Of a DNA stretch of 64,000 bases, positions 1 to 12,745 are shown piece after piece. The notes under the pieces are model-generated. The model was not told the DNA's origin and ran no database searches. It saw only the letters and a list, made by a program, of their open reading frames with translations. Source of the stretch: Glandiceps talaboti. Its lineage: Eukaryota; Hemichordata; Enteropneusta; Spengelidae. Position numbers and translations under genes: made by a program. Within the stretch, counting starts at the first letter, position 1. Every line of letters begins with the position of its first letter. The stretch lies in the NCBI RefSeq assembly GCF_964340395.1, contig NC_135564.1:22435287-22499286 (forward strand), written 5' to 3'.

Positions 1-850
1 AGCAACCATTTTGTTTGCGAATTTTCCCTGTCTAAAGCCATAACTCAGACATGCTTTAACAGATCTCATTCAAAGTTGGCATTAGGACAGTGTTCTATGA
101 CATACATGTGTATATTCATTGTTGTCATGATACGATCCAATATGGCCGCCTAGCAGCCATTTTGTTTGTGAATTTTCATGTCCAAAGCCATAACTCAGAC
201 ATACTTGAACAGATCTCATTCAAAGTTGGTATTAGGACAGTGTTTTATGACATACATGTGCATATCCATTTTCATTGTGATACGATCCAATATGGCTGCC
301 TGGTAGCCATTTTGTTTGCAAATTTTCATGTCCAAAGCCATAACTCAGACATGCTTGAACAGATCTCATTCAAAGTTGGTATTAGGACAGTGTTCTATGA
401 CATACATGTGCATATCCATTTTCGTCATAATACGATCCAATATGGCTGCCTGGCAAAAATTTTGTTTGCGAATTTTCATGTCCAAAGCCATAACTCAGAC
501 ATGCTTGAACAGATCTCATTCAAAGTTGGTATTAGGACAGTATTCTATGACATATCCATGTGCATATCCATTTTCGTCATGATACGATCCAATATGGCTG
601 CCTGGCAGCCATTGTGTTTGTGAATTTTCCATGTCCAAAGCCATAACTCAGACTCCATTTTCATCGTGATATGATCCCCCATACCCAACCAATCCTTTAT
701 TGTTGGAGGCATATTCCATGTCCAACAAGCACACACAACATATCTAAGTCTGTTTGTTTTAGGTTCACAAATGTTGTTGCGTGATCAGAGTAGTGATAAT
801 TCCTTAAAACCCAATTATAGCGGGGACTATGTCATTCTCAATGACTTGTT
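1..850 (+). mobile_element. Modular repeat family A, 5'-truncated copy
   Basis: At least four tandem modules of about 150 bp, each holding 'catgtccaaagccataactcag', a Tyr/Ile-like AT block and 'gatacgatccaatatggc'. The copy ends with the family's 3' signature: GCGGGGACTA at 820-829, a hairpin (stem GTCATT/AATGAC) at 831-845, then TTGTT. The same end is seen at 4428-4458. The start of the element lies outside the window or is lost. Short ORFs across the modules are fortuitous. The structure fits a non-autonomous Helentron-like or 'pearl'-type element; there is no transposase here. Confidence 0.7.
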
Positions 851-1122
851 TTGTTAAAACAGTTGATTGCCAAGTATGGATTTCTAGACATTTTTGATAC
901 TGTTTTTATGTATAAAAAAAATTATTGTAAATATTGGATCGTTTATATGTTATTTCTGAATATCAGGTTTGAGTTCAGTTGATTACAAGTGATGGTTACG
1001 CATGATTCAGTAAGTAGTGACTTTTAAATACAGCATAAATCTCATCCAAAAATATATAAACTCAGTTTGTGGCCCTTTAAACATAGCATAAAGACTTGAA
1101 TTCCACACTGGACGTGTACACA
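851..1122. other. Unique AT-rich spacer
   Basis: No coding frame, RNA gene or repeat is apparent between the modular element and the 59-bp minisatellite. Confidence 0.5.
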
Positions 1123-2537
1123 ATAGGATAGCTGAAATAGTGTAGGAGTGTTAGTCCTTCAACTCTACAGGTAGGCTACAGTTAGGATAGTGGAAGTAGT
1201 GTCGTAGTGTTAGTCCTTCAAGTCTACAAGTAGGCTATAGTTAGGATAGTGGAATTAGTGTAGTAGTGTTAGTCCTTCAACTCTACAGATAGGCTATAGT
1301 TAGGATAGCTGAAATAATGTAGTAGTGTTATAGTCCTTCAACTCTACAGGTAGGCTAAAGTTAGGATAGTGGAAGTAGTGTAGTAGTGTTAGTCCTTCAA
1401 GTCTACAGGTAGGCTATAGTTAGGATAGTGGAATTAGTGTAGTAGTGTTAGTCCTTCAAGTCTACAGGTAGGCTATAGTTAGGATAGCTGAAATATTGTA
1501 GTAGTGTTAGTCCTTCAACTCTACAGGTAGGCTACAGTTAGGATAGTGGAAATAGTGTAGTAATGTTAGTCCTTCAACTCTACAGGTAGGCTACAGTTAG
1601 GATAGTGGAAGTAGTGTAGTAGTGTTAGTCCTTCAACTCTACAGGTAGGCTAAAGTTAGGATAGTGGAAGTAGTGTAGTAGTGTTAGTCCTTCAACTCTA
1701 CAGGTAGGCTACAGTTAGGATAGTGGAAGTAGTGTAGTAGTGTTAGTCCTTCAACTCTACAGGTAGGCTACAGTTAGGATAGTGGAAATAGTGTAGTAAT
1801 GTTAGTCCTTCAACTCTACAGGTAGGCTATAGTTAGGATAGTGGTAATAGTGTAGCAGTGTTAGTCCTTCAACTCTACAGGTAGGCTACAGTTAGGATAG
1901 TGGAAGTAGTGTAGTAGTGTTAGTCCTTCAACTCTACAGGTAGGCTACAGTTAGGATAGTGGAAATAGTGTAGTAATGTTAGTCCTTCAACTCTACAGGT
2001 AGGCTGTAGTTAGGATAGTGGTAATAGTGTAGCAGTGTTAGTCCTTCAACTCTACAGGTAGGCTGTAGTTAGGATAGTGGAAGTAGTGTAGTAGTGTTAG
2101 TCCTTCAACTCTACAGGTAGGCTACAGTTAGGATAGTGGAAATAGTGTAGTAATGTTAGTCCTTCAAGTCTACAGGTAGGCTACAGTTAGGATAGTGGAA
2201 ATAGTGTAGTAGTGTTAGTCCTTCAACTCTACAGATAGGCTATAGTTAGGATAGTGGAAATAGTGTAGTAATGTTAGTCCTTCAAGTCTACAGGTAGGCT
2301 ATAGTTAGGATAGTGGAAGTAGTGTAGTAGTGTTAGTCCTTCAACTCTACAGGTAGGCTACAGTTAGGATAGTGGAAATAGTGTAGTAATGTTAGTCCTT
2401 CAAGTCTACAGGTAGGCTATAGTTAGGATAGTGGAAATAGTGTAGTGGTGTTAGTCCTTCAACTCTACAGATAGGCTATAGTTAGGATAGTGGAAATAGT
2501 GTAGTAGTGTTAGTCCTTCAACTCTACAGGTAGGCTA
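1123..2537. repeat. 59-bp minisatellite (about 24 copies)
   Basis: Head-to-tail unit with core 'tagtccttcaactctacagg' and spacing 59 bp (for example 1921 to 1980). Variants alternate 'caactc'/'caagtc', 'ctacag'/'ctatag' and 'gtagtag'/'gtagtaatg'. The variants are partly patterned, suggesting local duplication of groups of units. No coding role. Confidence 0.95.
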
Positions 2538-2567
2538 CTGTATATCAATTAAGACATTATACTATCT

Positions 2568-2875
<308 letters not shown>

Positions 2876-3334
2876 GACAAACTTATATAGCACCAAATAT
2901 CCAAAGTTAAACAATGTTCAGTGATGCTATCTGGGTGTGTGAAGAAGGCATGTGTCTGATGTGCGAATGTTGTTGCGAATATACATGTTGTTACAGGATG
3001 CTTCAAGGAAAAATTGAAAGTAGATATGTACAACGTACTAATGGCAATTCCTAGACATTTTGATACAGTTCAGTTGCACTAAAAACCAAGACACACAATA
3101 CACAAAGTGATAGAAAGAGTTATATTATTAAACTGAATGTAATGAGTCGCCATAATATGGATTTATGCTGTGTACTGACATACCCTGAATAAATTACATG
3201 TTCCATTGTTTCCAGATATATATGCACAGTTATAAAGAATAGTTTCTGATACTTGATGGTGCTGTCTTGTAAAGCATGGATTGAGTTATTGCTTGAAAGG
3301 GTCTGAATAGCCTAAAAATTGACTTTAAGAGTAA
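2876..3334. other. Non-coding spacer
   Basis: AT-rich sequence with no supported gene. From about 3261 it starts to resemble the 'gtgctgtcttgtaaa' repeat that recurs at 4467, 4631 and 4863. Confidence 0.4.
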
Positions 3335-5045
3335 AAATCCTCCAGGGCTTCTAGAGGCAGACCCCCTTGGATCCCCCCACATGAGGTGGACATATCCCAG
3401 TCTCAAGCTCTTCCCCTCTTACTGTCAAGATGCTATCAAAGTATATTTCAAAAGTATTTCAACCCTGTGTAGTTGCTTTTTAGTCCCCGCCGGACGAAAT
3501 CCGGGACGGGGACTTATGGATTGTGTTCCGTCTGTCCATGCACCGTCCGTCCGTCCGTCCGTCCGTTCATCTGTCCGCAGCCGTTTCTTGGAGATGCCTG
3601 GACCGATTTTTTTCAAACTTGGTACAGGGGCAACATACAATGGCATACATATGCACGTCAATTTGTTTCATGATACGATCCAATATGGCCGCCTGGCAGC
3701 CATTTTGTTTGCAACTTTTCCCTGTCTAAAGCCATAACTCAGACATGCTTGAACAGATCTCATTCAAAGTTGGTATTAGGACAGTGTTCTATGACATACA
3801 TGTGTATATGCATTGTTGTCATGATACGATCCAATATGGCCGCCTAGCAGCCATTTTGTTTGTGAATTTTCCATGTCCAAAGCCATAACTCAGACATGCT
3901 TGAACAGATCTCATTCAAAGTTGGTATTAGGAAAGTGTTCTATGACATACATGTGCATATCCATTTTCATCGTGATACGATCCAATATGGCCACCTGGCA
4001 GCCATTTTGTTTGCAAATTTTCCATGTCCAAAGCCATAACTCAGACATGCTTGAACAGATATCATTCAAAGTTGGTATTAGGACAGTGTTTTATGACATA
4101 CATGTGCATATTCATTGTTGTTGTGATACGATCCAATATGGCCGCCTGGCAGCCATTTTGTTTGCGAATTTTCCATGTCCAAAGCCATAACTCAGACATG
4201 CTTGAACAGATCTCATTCAAAGTTGGTATTAGGACAGTGTTTTATGACATACATGTGCATATCCATTTTCATCGTGATACAATCCCCCATACCCGACCCA
4301 TCCATTATTGTTGTAGGCATGTTCCATGTCCAACATGCAGACACAACATATCTAAGTCTGTTTGATTTAGGTTCACAAGTGTTGTTGCGTGATCAGAGTA
4401 GTGATAATTCCTTAAAACCCAATCATAGCGGGGACTATGTCATTCTCAATGACTTGTTACATTAGTGCTGTCTTGTAAAAAACCTCCAGGACATCTAGGG
4501 ACCCTAGGACCCCCCCCCCCCCACTACATGAGGTGTACACATCCCAGTCTCAAGCGCTTCCCCTACCTCTTACTGTCAAGATGCTATCAAACTTAATATT
4601 TCAAAAATATTTTTTTCTTTTTACATATTGGTGCTGTCTTGTAAAGCTTGGAAATTATTGTCTGAAAGGGCCTGAATAGTCTCAAAATTGACTTTTCAGA
4701 GTAAAAAACCTTCAGGGCTTCTAGGGGGAGACCCCATAGGACCCCCCCCCCCCCACTACATGAGGTGTACACATCCCAGTCTCAAGCTCTTCCCCTACCT
4801 CTTACTGTCAAGATGCTATCAAACTTAATATTTCAAAAATATTTTTTTCTTTTTACATGTTGGTGCTGTCTTGTAAAGCTTGGAAATTATTGTCTGAAAG
4901 AGACTGAATAGTCTCAAAATTGACTTTTCAGAGCAAAAAACCTCCAGGGCTAAGAGATATACATATTCCCTGCCCAAGCTTTCCTATACCTTTCACTGTA
5001 ACGATGCTATTAAACTCCTTTTGGAATATATTTACCCTGTGTAGT
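3261..5045. repeat. Degenerate ~232-bp tandem repeat, interrupted by a family A element
   Basis: The phrase 'gtgctgtcttgtaaa' begins at 3261, 4467, 4631 and 4863. The last two full copies are 232 bp apart and share 'cctccagggcttctag', a poly-C tract, 'acatcccagtctcaag' and 'tactgtcaagatgctatcaaa'. The first copy is split at about 3480/4459 by the family A element. The uninterrupted copies (4590-4640, 4830-4870) serve as empty sites. Confidence 0.75.
3481..4458 (+). mobile_element. Family A Helentron-like element, complete copy
   Basis: Both ends are present. The 5' end starts TAGTCCCCGC (3481-3490) in a hairpin (AGTCCCCG pairing with CGGGGACT). The 3' end has the inverse GCGGGGACTA (4428-4437), a second hairpin (4439-4453) and TTGTT. 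Between them lie (CCGT)n and five ~150-bp modules. Comparison with the uninterrupted 232-bp repeat places the insertion in a run of T with no target duplication. Subterminal inverted repeats, a 3' hairpin, tandem internal modules and no TSD are hallmarks of non-autonomous Helentrons; the family name is inference. Confidence 0.7.
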
Positions 5046-5146
5046 CAATAATTATAATTATGATAGTGCTCATCCGGGATCTTATAAAGTAGATGCAAGA
5101 CAGTCAAGCAGTACACACTGAGTCATGATCAAAAAATACCTGTCAT

Positions 5147-5345
5147 GTGAATATTATATATATATATATGGGGGGGGGGGGGGATGGTCAACATGTTATA
5201 GAATTAAGTGATGGGGGGGGGGGGGTCAGCCTGTTTTTGGTTTTACAGATGGGGGGGGGGGGGTCAGTGACTTTTTATCGGCCCAATTTAAGAATCCACC
5301 CCACCCCCCTGGCTGAAGAAACTGACCGGTCCCTTATTTCTATGG
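5147..5345. repeat. Poly-G-rich repeat with transposon-like end
   Basis: Three G tracts of 12-14 nt (about 5169, 5214 and 5251) lie in a short degenerate repeat that ends 'ctgaagaaactgaccggtccct'-like sequence. A related phrase recurs near 51957-51980, so this is probably a dispersed-element terminus. No gene. Confidence 0.5.
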
Positions 5346-5559
5346 TGTGCTAAGATCCAATCTGATTAAAATCTGATGTAGAGTAGTATGGTGTGATTTC
5401 TTTTATATTTACTGTTGTTTGTTCTTTTGTGAGTTTCTCATTACATAAATCTGACATAGTACCATAGGTTTTCCCAAGCCACATGAGAGTAATGAGTGAA
5501 TTCACTCAACCAATGAAAATGCATAATATGCTGAAAGATATGGGTACATACTTCACAGT

Positions 5560-5885
5560 GCTCTTTTCAAACACAGTGTGCAGACAACCATGTTATTATT
5601 GTTTGGTCTGTCTCTTTTCAAACACAGTGTGCAGACAACCATGTTATTATTGTTGTTTGGTCTGTCTCTTTTCAAACACAGTGTGCAGACAACCATGTTA
5701 TTATTGTTGTTTGGTCTGTCTCTTTTCAAACACAGTGTGCAGACAACCAAGTTATTATTGTTGTTTGGTCTGTCTCTTTTCAAACACAGTGTGCAGACAA
5801 CCATGTTATTATTGTTGTTTGGTCTGTCTCTTTTCAAACACAGTGTGCAGACAACCATGTTATTATTGTTGTTTGGTCTGTCTCT
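5560..5885. repeat. 54-bp minisatellite (6 copies)
   Basis: Unit with core 'caaacacagtgtgcagacaa' at 54-bp spacing (5781 to 5835). Because 54 is a multiple of three, all frames stay open and give repetitive pseudo-ORFs on both strands. Confidence 0.95.
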
Positions 5886-5899
5886 TTCTTTCAATTTTG

Positions 5900-6564
5900 A
5901 ATGTAGTGTTATATTGTAAGACGGATTCTGGTTGGCTACTCTTAAGTACGAGATTGGGTTTGGGAAAACCTATGGTATATAAGACGCATTCAGGATACCT
6001 TAACGTAACCAACAGCTATTGTGAAATGACATTAGGTGTATCTGAAACAGTAAATAAGGCTGTCCCACGAAATACCAAAATGGCAGTTCATTTAGAATCA
6101 AAAGTTTTGTTGTAATGTTAGAAATTCATTATTTATTGTTGACAAGGTCGAGTCAGCCAATTAGCACATACCATTGCTGTTATGTCAGGACATGAGGAAG
6201 CCACGAAAAGCTGTCTATTTATGATTCCGTGAACTATTTATCATTCTGTTAACACTATTGAAGTGATCTTTGACCTGTAACGTACCTTCAAGTGTTGGGT
6301 CAACTCACATGATGTCAAATAATTAATCTTCCTAGTATACATGTCTGCTTACATGGTTTTGCATTTACAAGTGTGGTGGTCGAAAGTAAACAATAATGAC
6401 TTTGTTAACTTTCTTGGTTAAATGGATTGGAAAATGACTATGTTATAAGTACTACACTCAAAGTTGCATTTGTATGTGTACATGGCAGCCATCTTGCTTT
6501 TCGTATGGCAAGTCATATGCCAAGAATGCACGCCACAGTTTATAGCTTACCTTATTTAAAAATA
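5900..6564. other. Non-coding spacer
   Basis: No supported gene. The frame running out of the 54-bp minisatellite to about 6115 lacks any recognisable domain, and I do not regard it as coding. Confidence 0.4.
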
Positions 6565-7084
6565 CCGCCAATGGCATTGTAGCACAACTGTACAGTTTTT
6601 AAAAAATGTTTATCCATGTGCTAGTACATGCTAACAATAGGTGTTCATTTGCTGAATGACTATCCAGTTGCCTATCCAACCATGTTGCTATCTTTACGAT
6701 ATATGCTATCATTTGGCTGTTGCTATGGGTGTGGTCATGTTGTTAGACATATTTGCATACATTTTTTAATGTTTTTGTTCACTTGTTTATGAATTCCTGA
6801 TATTATCTTGCAATATACGTGATCATTTAGTAAGACACAATCTGATTCTCACTGAGCAGAATGGCGTGGGCGTGGGCGCCAGTTCAGATGTAGAGACGAT
6901 CAGGATAAAAAATGTAAACATATACCACGAAGGTCAATTCAGGCAAAATAATGAAGGTAAAATAGCAATGAACGATTAGCCAACATCTACATCGGATTTT
7001 AATCAGATTGACACACACACACAGACAGACAGACGCCAGGCGATCCCTATAGCACTACTGAACCTCAGTTCAGTTGTGCTAAAA
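6565..7084 (+). mobile_element. Family B modular element (short copy)
   Basis: Starts 'accgccaatggcattgtagcacaactg' and ends with an almost perfect terminal hairpin at 7050-7081 (TAGCACTACTGAAC pairing with GTTCAGTTGTGCTA, one T-T mismatch), then AAAA. The 5' GTAGCACAACTG is the inverse of the 3' CAGTTGTGCTA(A). An (AC)n/(GACA)n block precedes the hairpin, as in all family B copies. No protein is encoded. Confidence 0.7.
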
Positions 7085-7815
7085 ATGCTCACCGTTAGCC
7101 AGTTTCACACTGCATAGTTAATGATTTTCAGTACTTAGGCTATATCTTACGATTATTATTATTATTACAATTTATTACAATTATTGTGTACAGTGTAGGA
7201 TCAAATATATAATTTAGACACTTTGCCCATATACGGAAGGTATGCAGTTTAAATGTGGTCTATCTTTAGTGATTTTTTTTGATTATTTTGGTCAAAAATG
7301 ATATTTTCTACTTCTCCAAAACTGATGGTCGGTTGGAGTGCTTTGGTATTTGGTACATGCATGTGCCTTTGAGGGAGTCTATTCATAATTGTTCATGTCA
7401 AGTTGATACGAATCAGATTCTATTTTTAGCACATTTCTTTCAGTATTTTGTGATGCTTTATAGCTGATATAGTCTACTTGTGGTGATACACAGCATCTAA
7501 GACTAACTAAGGCAAATTGTACTGTACAGTAAATTGTGTATATTTAGAAACATGACAATAGAGACATGTGAACAGTAACAACATTTTATTTAATAATATC
7601 TATAGTACATATTATACAATTTAGTAGGTTTAGTAAGTTTTCATTTTTTTGAAAACTGCATGGTATGACAGAATATATATCATTCTGGTCATAAGAAGAC
7701 AAATGTACATGTGTCACCTTTCCTTCAAGTTATGACTTGTTTCCCAAATCTCCTTAGATAAAACCAGTAAATGTGTATTTAGATTTGAAAGCTTTTAATA
7801 CTATACACCTGTCTC
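7085..7815. other. Non-coding spacer
   Basis: AT-rich. An open frame at 7279-7467 has no domain and no splice context, so it is not called as a gene. Confidence 0.4.
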
Positions 7816-8510
7816 CTAACAGCGCCATCTAGTGGTGATAACACCTTTCTCATAAACAGTGCCATCTGGTGGTGATAACACCTTTCTCATAAACAGTGCC
7901 ATCTAGTGGTGATAACACCTTTCTCATAAACAGTGCCATCTAGTGGTGATAACACCTTTCTCATAAACAGCACCATCTAGTGGTGATAACACCTTTCTCA
8001 TAAACAGTGCCATCTAGTGGTGATAATATCTTTCTCATAAACAGCACCATCTGGGGCGCATTCGATTTGCCCAAACATGATTGTCATTAATCTGACGTAA
8101 TTTCTCGAAACGAGGTTGTAAACAAAACACTCAATCACGATCATGATTACTTACATGTAAACATTTTTTTAAAGTTTCGTATATTTCCGATAAATTAAAT
8201 GATTTTACATCGTCAAAATGATTACAATGATAACAAATTACCAATCAGACCGAACACAATTTATTTACATAATGTTTTCCGTCATTTCTAACTTGCCATC
8301 ACTGAGCCACGGGCGCGCGATCCCCCTATGATTATGTTGTCTGCCATCTTGTAATCATGGTTCGGGGCATGATTACTATGATTACCAATCATGATTGTGA
8401 TTGGTATTTATCAAACGCAAAATCATGATTGTGCAAATCGAACGCGCCCCTGGTGGTGATAACACCTTTCTCATTAACAGCGCCATCTAGTGGTGATATC
8501 AACAATTCAT
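7816..8510. repeat. 37-bp minisatellite interrupted by a MITE
   Basis: Unit core 'gccatctagtggtgataac' at 37-bp spacing (7861 to 7898). Six or seven copies lie before 8053 and about two after 8450. The array is split by the 396-bp inverted-repeat element at 8054-8449. Confidence 0.9.
8054..8449. mobile_element. 396-bp MITE with GGGCGC termini
   Basis: Terminal inverted repeats: left GGGCGCATTCGATTTGC, right (reverse complement) GGGCGCGTTCGATTTGC, followed on both sides by variants of 'atcatgatt'. It sits inside a minisatellite unit, flanked by CTG on each side (8051-8053 and 8450-8452). Removing the element plus one CTG restores 'ccatctggtggtgat', as in neighbouring units. No ORF, so it is a non-autonomous DNA transposon; superfamily not determined. 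Confidence 0.85.
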
Positions 8511-10130
8511 AGGTCTAAATCAACACACCAAAAAAGCTCTGTTTGTGAGATGGTACTGAATGGCGGAAATTCATTCTGTCAGTGAATTTTGAACCTAAAA
8601 ATAATAACATAGACCTTTCTAATGAACATTGCCATCTAGTGGTGATGTTTGTATTTCACACATCTTGGGTCATCCATTCACCAATCAGGAGGTTGTTTTG
8701 GGATGGTTCGGCACACTGTCCAATATATTACCTACAACTCTCCCCGATTGGTATGCTTGGAGGTTCCTTTTTTACCATAATAACTTCTTCAATAACCCAT
8801 ATTTCTCAAATTTTACACCTAATAATTACGTTTAATATCATCTAACAAAAGTACACTTAGGAATCTAAAATAAAGTTCTAAATGTATGAAAATGTACTAA
8901 AATCTAAATTAAACATTTACTCTAAATAAAACACTTTTCAATGTCAAAGTATCACTAATTTGGGTAGTGAGTTTGGATGAAGAGATTTAATATGTAAATT
9001 TCTTTTGTTATACCTGTTTAGTATAATCTGTATCTTTGGCAGAATCATAATATGTGCATATATTTTCCTTAGTTTCATTGCAAATATTCTGCATGTCTTT
9101 CAAGAAAATCTGTTATCTCCTACAATAAATCATTGTTATCATACCTGATGAAAATGGGTATTCAGAGACTCATCAGTGTCAATTCTACACATTGCAAATG
9201 TAAAAAATGTTTATACAAAACCCTGTACACTGGTGAGATTTGTCTGACTTTAAGAAGATGATGTCCAACAGTACAAATCAGAGTGAGTTGTGGGTAAAAT
9301 ATTGTACAGTGCAGCATGACTGAAATGGATTTAGAATCTCTCTTACGTAATAAACATTACAATACATAATAAGTAATAACAGATTAACAGTAAAATAAAT
9401 AGTGAACATAAGTCCTAATTTAATAGTTAAGTGTTTCATTGCAATAAAGATGAACATTGTTATCACAACAAATCATAGAGCTGACTTGGAATTTACAGGA
9501 GCTTGGAAAGTACAATGTAAACAAATTTAACATTTTTAATCTGATCATCTGCAAGGGATCAGTTAGTCAGAATATGAAGTGCGCGACAAAGAGGCAAGAA
9601 TCTACAACTTTTGAAAATACAAAACAAGTACAAAATATTTACATCACAGGGTAATCAGTACACATTAAAATATATCTGAAAGACAAGTACTTTTATTTTA
9701 CGTCACAAAATTCACAATTTTTGACATTTTTACAGAATAACTTGTAAGTTTTGTCATAAAGACCTACAACTAGTTAAATATTCTATCCTCTACCCCTACA
9801 TTCACTTTACATGTGCCTGTATGATTCTTCAAATATCAGCATAAAGTTACTTGACAATTACCTACTAAATGACCTTTGACCCAGGGTTCGGTATCACTAT
9901 CGAGGTGTTTTTGTTATAGATGGCAAATCAAAACAAAGATATTGCTAATAGCTTATATTTCAAATGAAATTTCTACTCACAGAGTCAAAACATTTCTGGA
10001 AGCAAATCCCTCAAAACAGTTTTGACTGAGTTGAAATATTTATTTGATACTATGATCCGTGAACTCCACTCTTGTAAATTATATTAAATTTCCAAGTGAC
10101 AAACTTGTAGAGTTTTTTTTTTTGAATATA
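8511..10130. other. Long AT-rich non-coding stretch
   Basis: Several short open frames, but none shows a known domain, splice sites or coding-like composition. No RNA gene seen. Confidence 0.4.
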
Positions 10131-10201
10131 CAGTTGAACAAAAGTGACATTTCTGCAGGCCAAGTCAGTTGAACAAAAGTGACATTTCTGCAGGCCAAGT
10201 C
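10131..10201. repeat. Two-copy 35-bp direct repeat
   Basis: 'cagttgaacaaaagtgac' begins at 10131 and again at 10166, as a perfect 35-bp duplication. This may be an early stage of minisatellite birth. Confidence 0.85.
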
Positions 10202-10534
10202 ATTTGAATAAAATGAAATAAAAGTATTAAATTGTTGTGCATTCATTCTCTCCATACTCTCTAAGTGAAATAGCTGTGAAAACTTCTAACAATTAGCTGT
10301 TTCTTTGAGGTAACATTTATTTCAATTCTCTGGTCTATCACATTCAAATGTATTTGTTGGTTTGATATAGGATATACTAGACCTCAACATCTCTGACTAG
10401 CACCAAAATCATAACATTTACATATTACCAAAAATACCAACAAATCATAAATGTCAAGGCACAAGGCAGACTCTACTTATTTCTGTGTTACTCATGACTC
10501 CACCAACCCTATATTTCTTTAATTGACCAGAGTA

Positions 10535-11903
10535 AAAATAGCGCCAATGGCCTTTTAGCACAACTGTACACTTTTTAAAAATGTTTACCCACATGCTGAT
10601 CCATGCTAGGTATAGGGGTTCATTTGCTGAATGACTATCCAGTTGCCTATCCAACCCTGTTGTTCTCTTTGCAATATATGTGATGATTTGGCTGTTGCTA
10701 TGGTCATGATGTGAGACATATTTGCATACAATTTTTGAATGTTAGTTCACTTGTCTATGAATCCCTAATGTTATCTTTGCAATATATGTGATCATTTGGC
10801 TGTTGTTATGGATGTGGTCTTGTTGCTAGGCATATTTGCATACATTTTTTGAATGTTTGTTCACTTGTCTATTAATCCCTGTTGTTATCTTTGCAATATA
10901 TGTGATCATTTGGCTGTTGCTATGGCATGGTTTTGTTGCTAGGCACATTTTACATACATTTTTTTGAACTTTATTCACTTTTCTATTAATCCCTGTTATC
11001 TTTGCAATACATATGATCATTTGGCTGTTGTTATGGATGTGGTCTTGTTGCTAGACATATTTGCATACACTTTTTGAATATTTGTTCACTTGTCTAAGAA
11101 TCCCTGTTGTTATCTTTGTGAAATACATTGTTTGGCTGTTGTTATGGGCGTGGTCATGGTTGCTAGGGATGTTTGCATACATTTCTTGAATGTTTATTTA
11201 CTTGCCTACCAGATGATGTTGTTATTTAACCAAAATATACTGCCATTTGGTTGTTGCTAAGGGCATGGTCATGGTTGCTAGGGCTAATTATGTCAAACTG
11301 TTTTGAAGAAAATCTGCAGAATAACACTTTTAGAAACATCTCACCAAGTTTCAGTCTAATTAACGAAGTACTTTTTGAGATGAGTTTTTGACCAAAATTC
11401 ACATTTCCACACCTAATTTGCATATCACTGATGAAATCACTACATGCTTAATATTCCTTCATCTATACACCCCCAGATGCAGCTCCATTAAATTTCAGCT
11501 AAATCTGAAAGATCTTTTACCAAAAAGACACATTTTTATACCTAATTTGCATATCACTGATGGGATCAGCATGTCATGTACAATTCTTAATCTAAACAAA
11601 ACATCCTTAAGAATGTTCCCACCAAATTTCAGCGTGATCTAACCAGTAGTTTTTGAGTTTAAGTTTTTTTTACCCAGAATCACATTTTTTGACCCAAAAC
11701 GCATATCTCTGATGTGATCATTTTCATTTGAAAAATTTCACAACTTAACTCCAAATTTAAAATAATGTCCTCATCAAATACCAAGGCAATCAGTTACACA
11801 GTTTTTGAGTTTAAGCCATCCACACACACAGAGACAGACAGACAGACACTCACCACACCATGCCTATAGCACTTGAACTTCATTAGTTCAGTTGTGCTAA
11901 CTT
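10535..11903 (+). mobile_element. Family B modular element (long copy)
   Basis: Starts 'agcgccaatggc' then TTTTAGCACAACTG (10553-10566). It continues with four or five modules built on 'tttggctgttgctatgg' and 'ggcatattttgcatac'-like phrases, then 'cacctaatttgcatatcac' modules and (CA)n/(GACA)n, and ends CAGTTGTGCTAA (11889-11900). The two ends are inverse repeats, as in the other family B copies. No transposase. Confidence 0.7.
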
Positions 11904-11944
11904 GAGACTGAAATCAACATCCCTACCAAAATATTCTTCCCAGT

Positions 11945-12745
11945 GTACCATCCCCCCTAGTAGTGTGTGCACCATCCCCCCTAGTAGTGTCTGTACAATC
12001 CCCCCTAGTAGTGTGTGCACCATCACCCCTAGTAGTGTGTGCACCATCCCCCTAGTAGTGTGTGCACCATCACCCCTAGTAGTGTGTGTACCATCCCCCC
12101 TAGTAGTGTGTGCACCATCCCCCCTAGTAGTGTGTGCACCATCACCCCTAGTAGTGTGTGCACCATCACCCCTAGTAGTGTGTGTACCATCCCCCCTAGT
12201 AGTGTGTGCACCATCACCCCTAGTAGTGTGTGCACCATCCCCCTGGTAGCATGTGCACCATCACCCCTAGTAGTGTGTGTACCATCACCCCTAGTAGTGT
12301 GTGCACCATCCCCCTAGTAGTGTGTGTGCCATCACCCCTAGTAGTGTGTGCACCATCCCCCTAGTAGTGTGTGTGCCATCACCCCTAGTAGTGTGTGCAC
12401 CATCACCCCTAGTAGTGTGTGTACCATCACCCCTAGTAGTGTGTGCACCATCACCCCTAGTAGTGTGTGTACCATCACCCCTAGTAGTGTGTGCACCATC
12501 ACCCCTAGTAGTGTGTGTACCATCACCCCTAGTAGTGTGTGTACCATCACCCCTAGTAGTGTGTGCACCATCCCCCTAGTAGTGTGTGCACCATCACCCC
12601 TAGTAGTGTGTGCCATCACCCCTAGTAGTGTGTGCACCATCACCCCTAGTAGTGTGTGCCATCACCCCTAGTAGTGTGTGCACCATCACCCCTAGTAGTG
12701 TGTGCCATCACCCCTAGTAGTGTGTGCACCATCCCCCTGGTAGCA
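11945..12745. repeat. 24-bp minisatellite (about 33 copies)
   Basis: Unit 'cccctagtagtgtgtgcac' plus 'catca', with 23-27 bp variants. It begins about 40 bp after the end of the preceding family B element. The unit length keeps the frames open and creates pseudo-ORFs. Confidence 0.95.

Noticed and set aside
3381-3737. ORF with repeated 'RPSV' residues
   Set aside because: Translation of (CCGT)n at the start of the family A element; a common artefact in marine invertebrate gene predictions.
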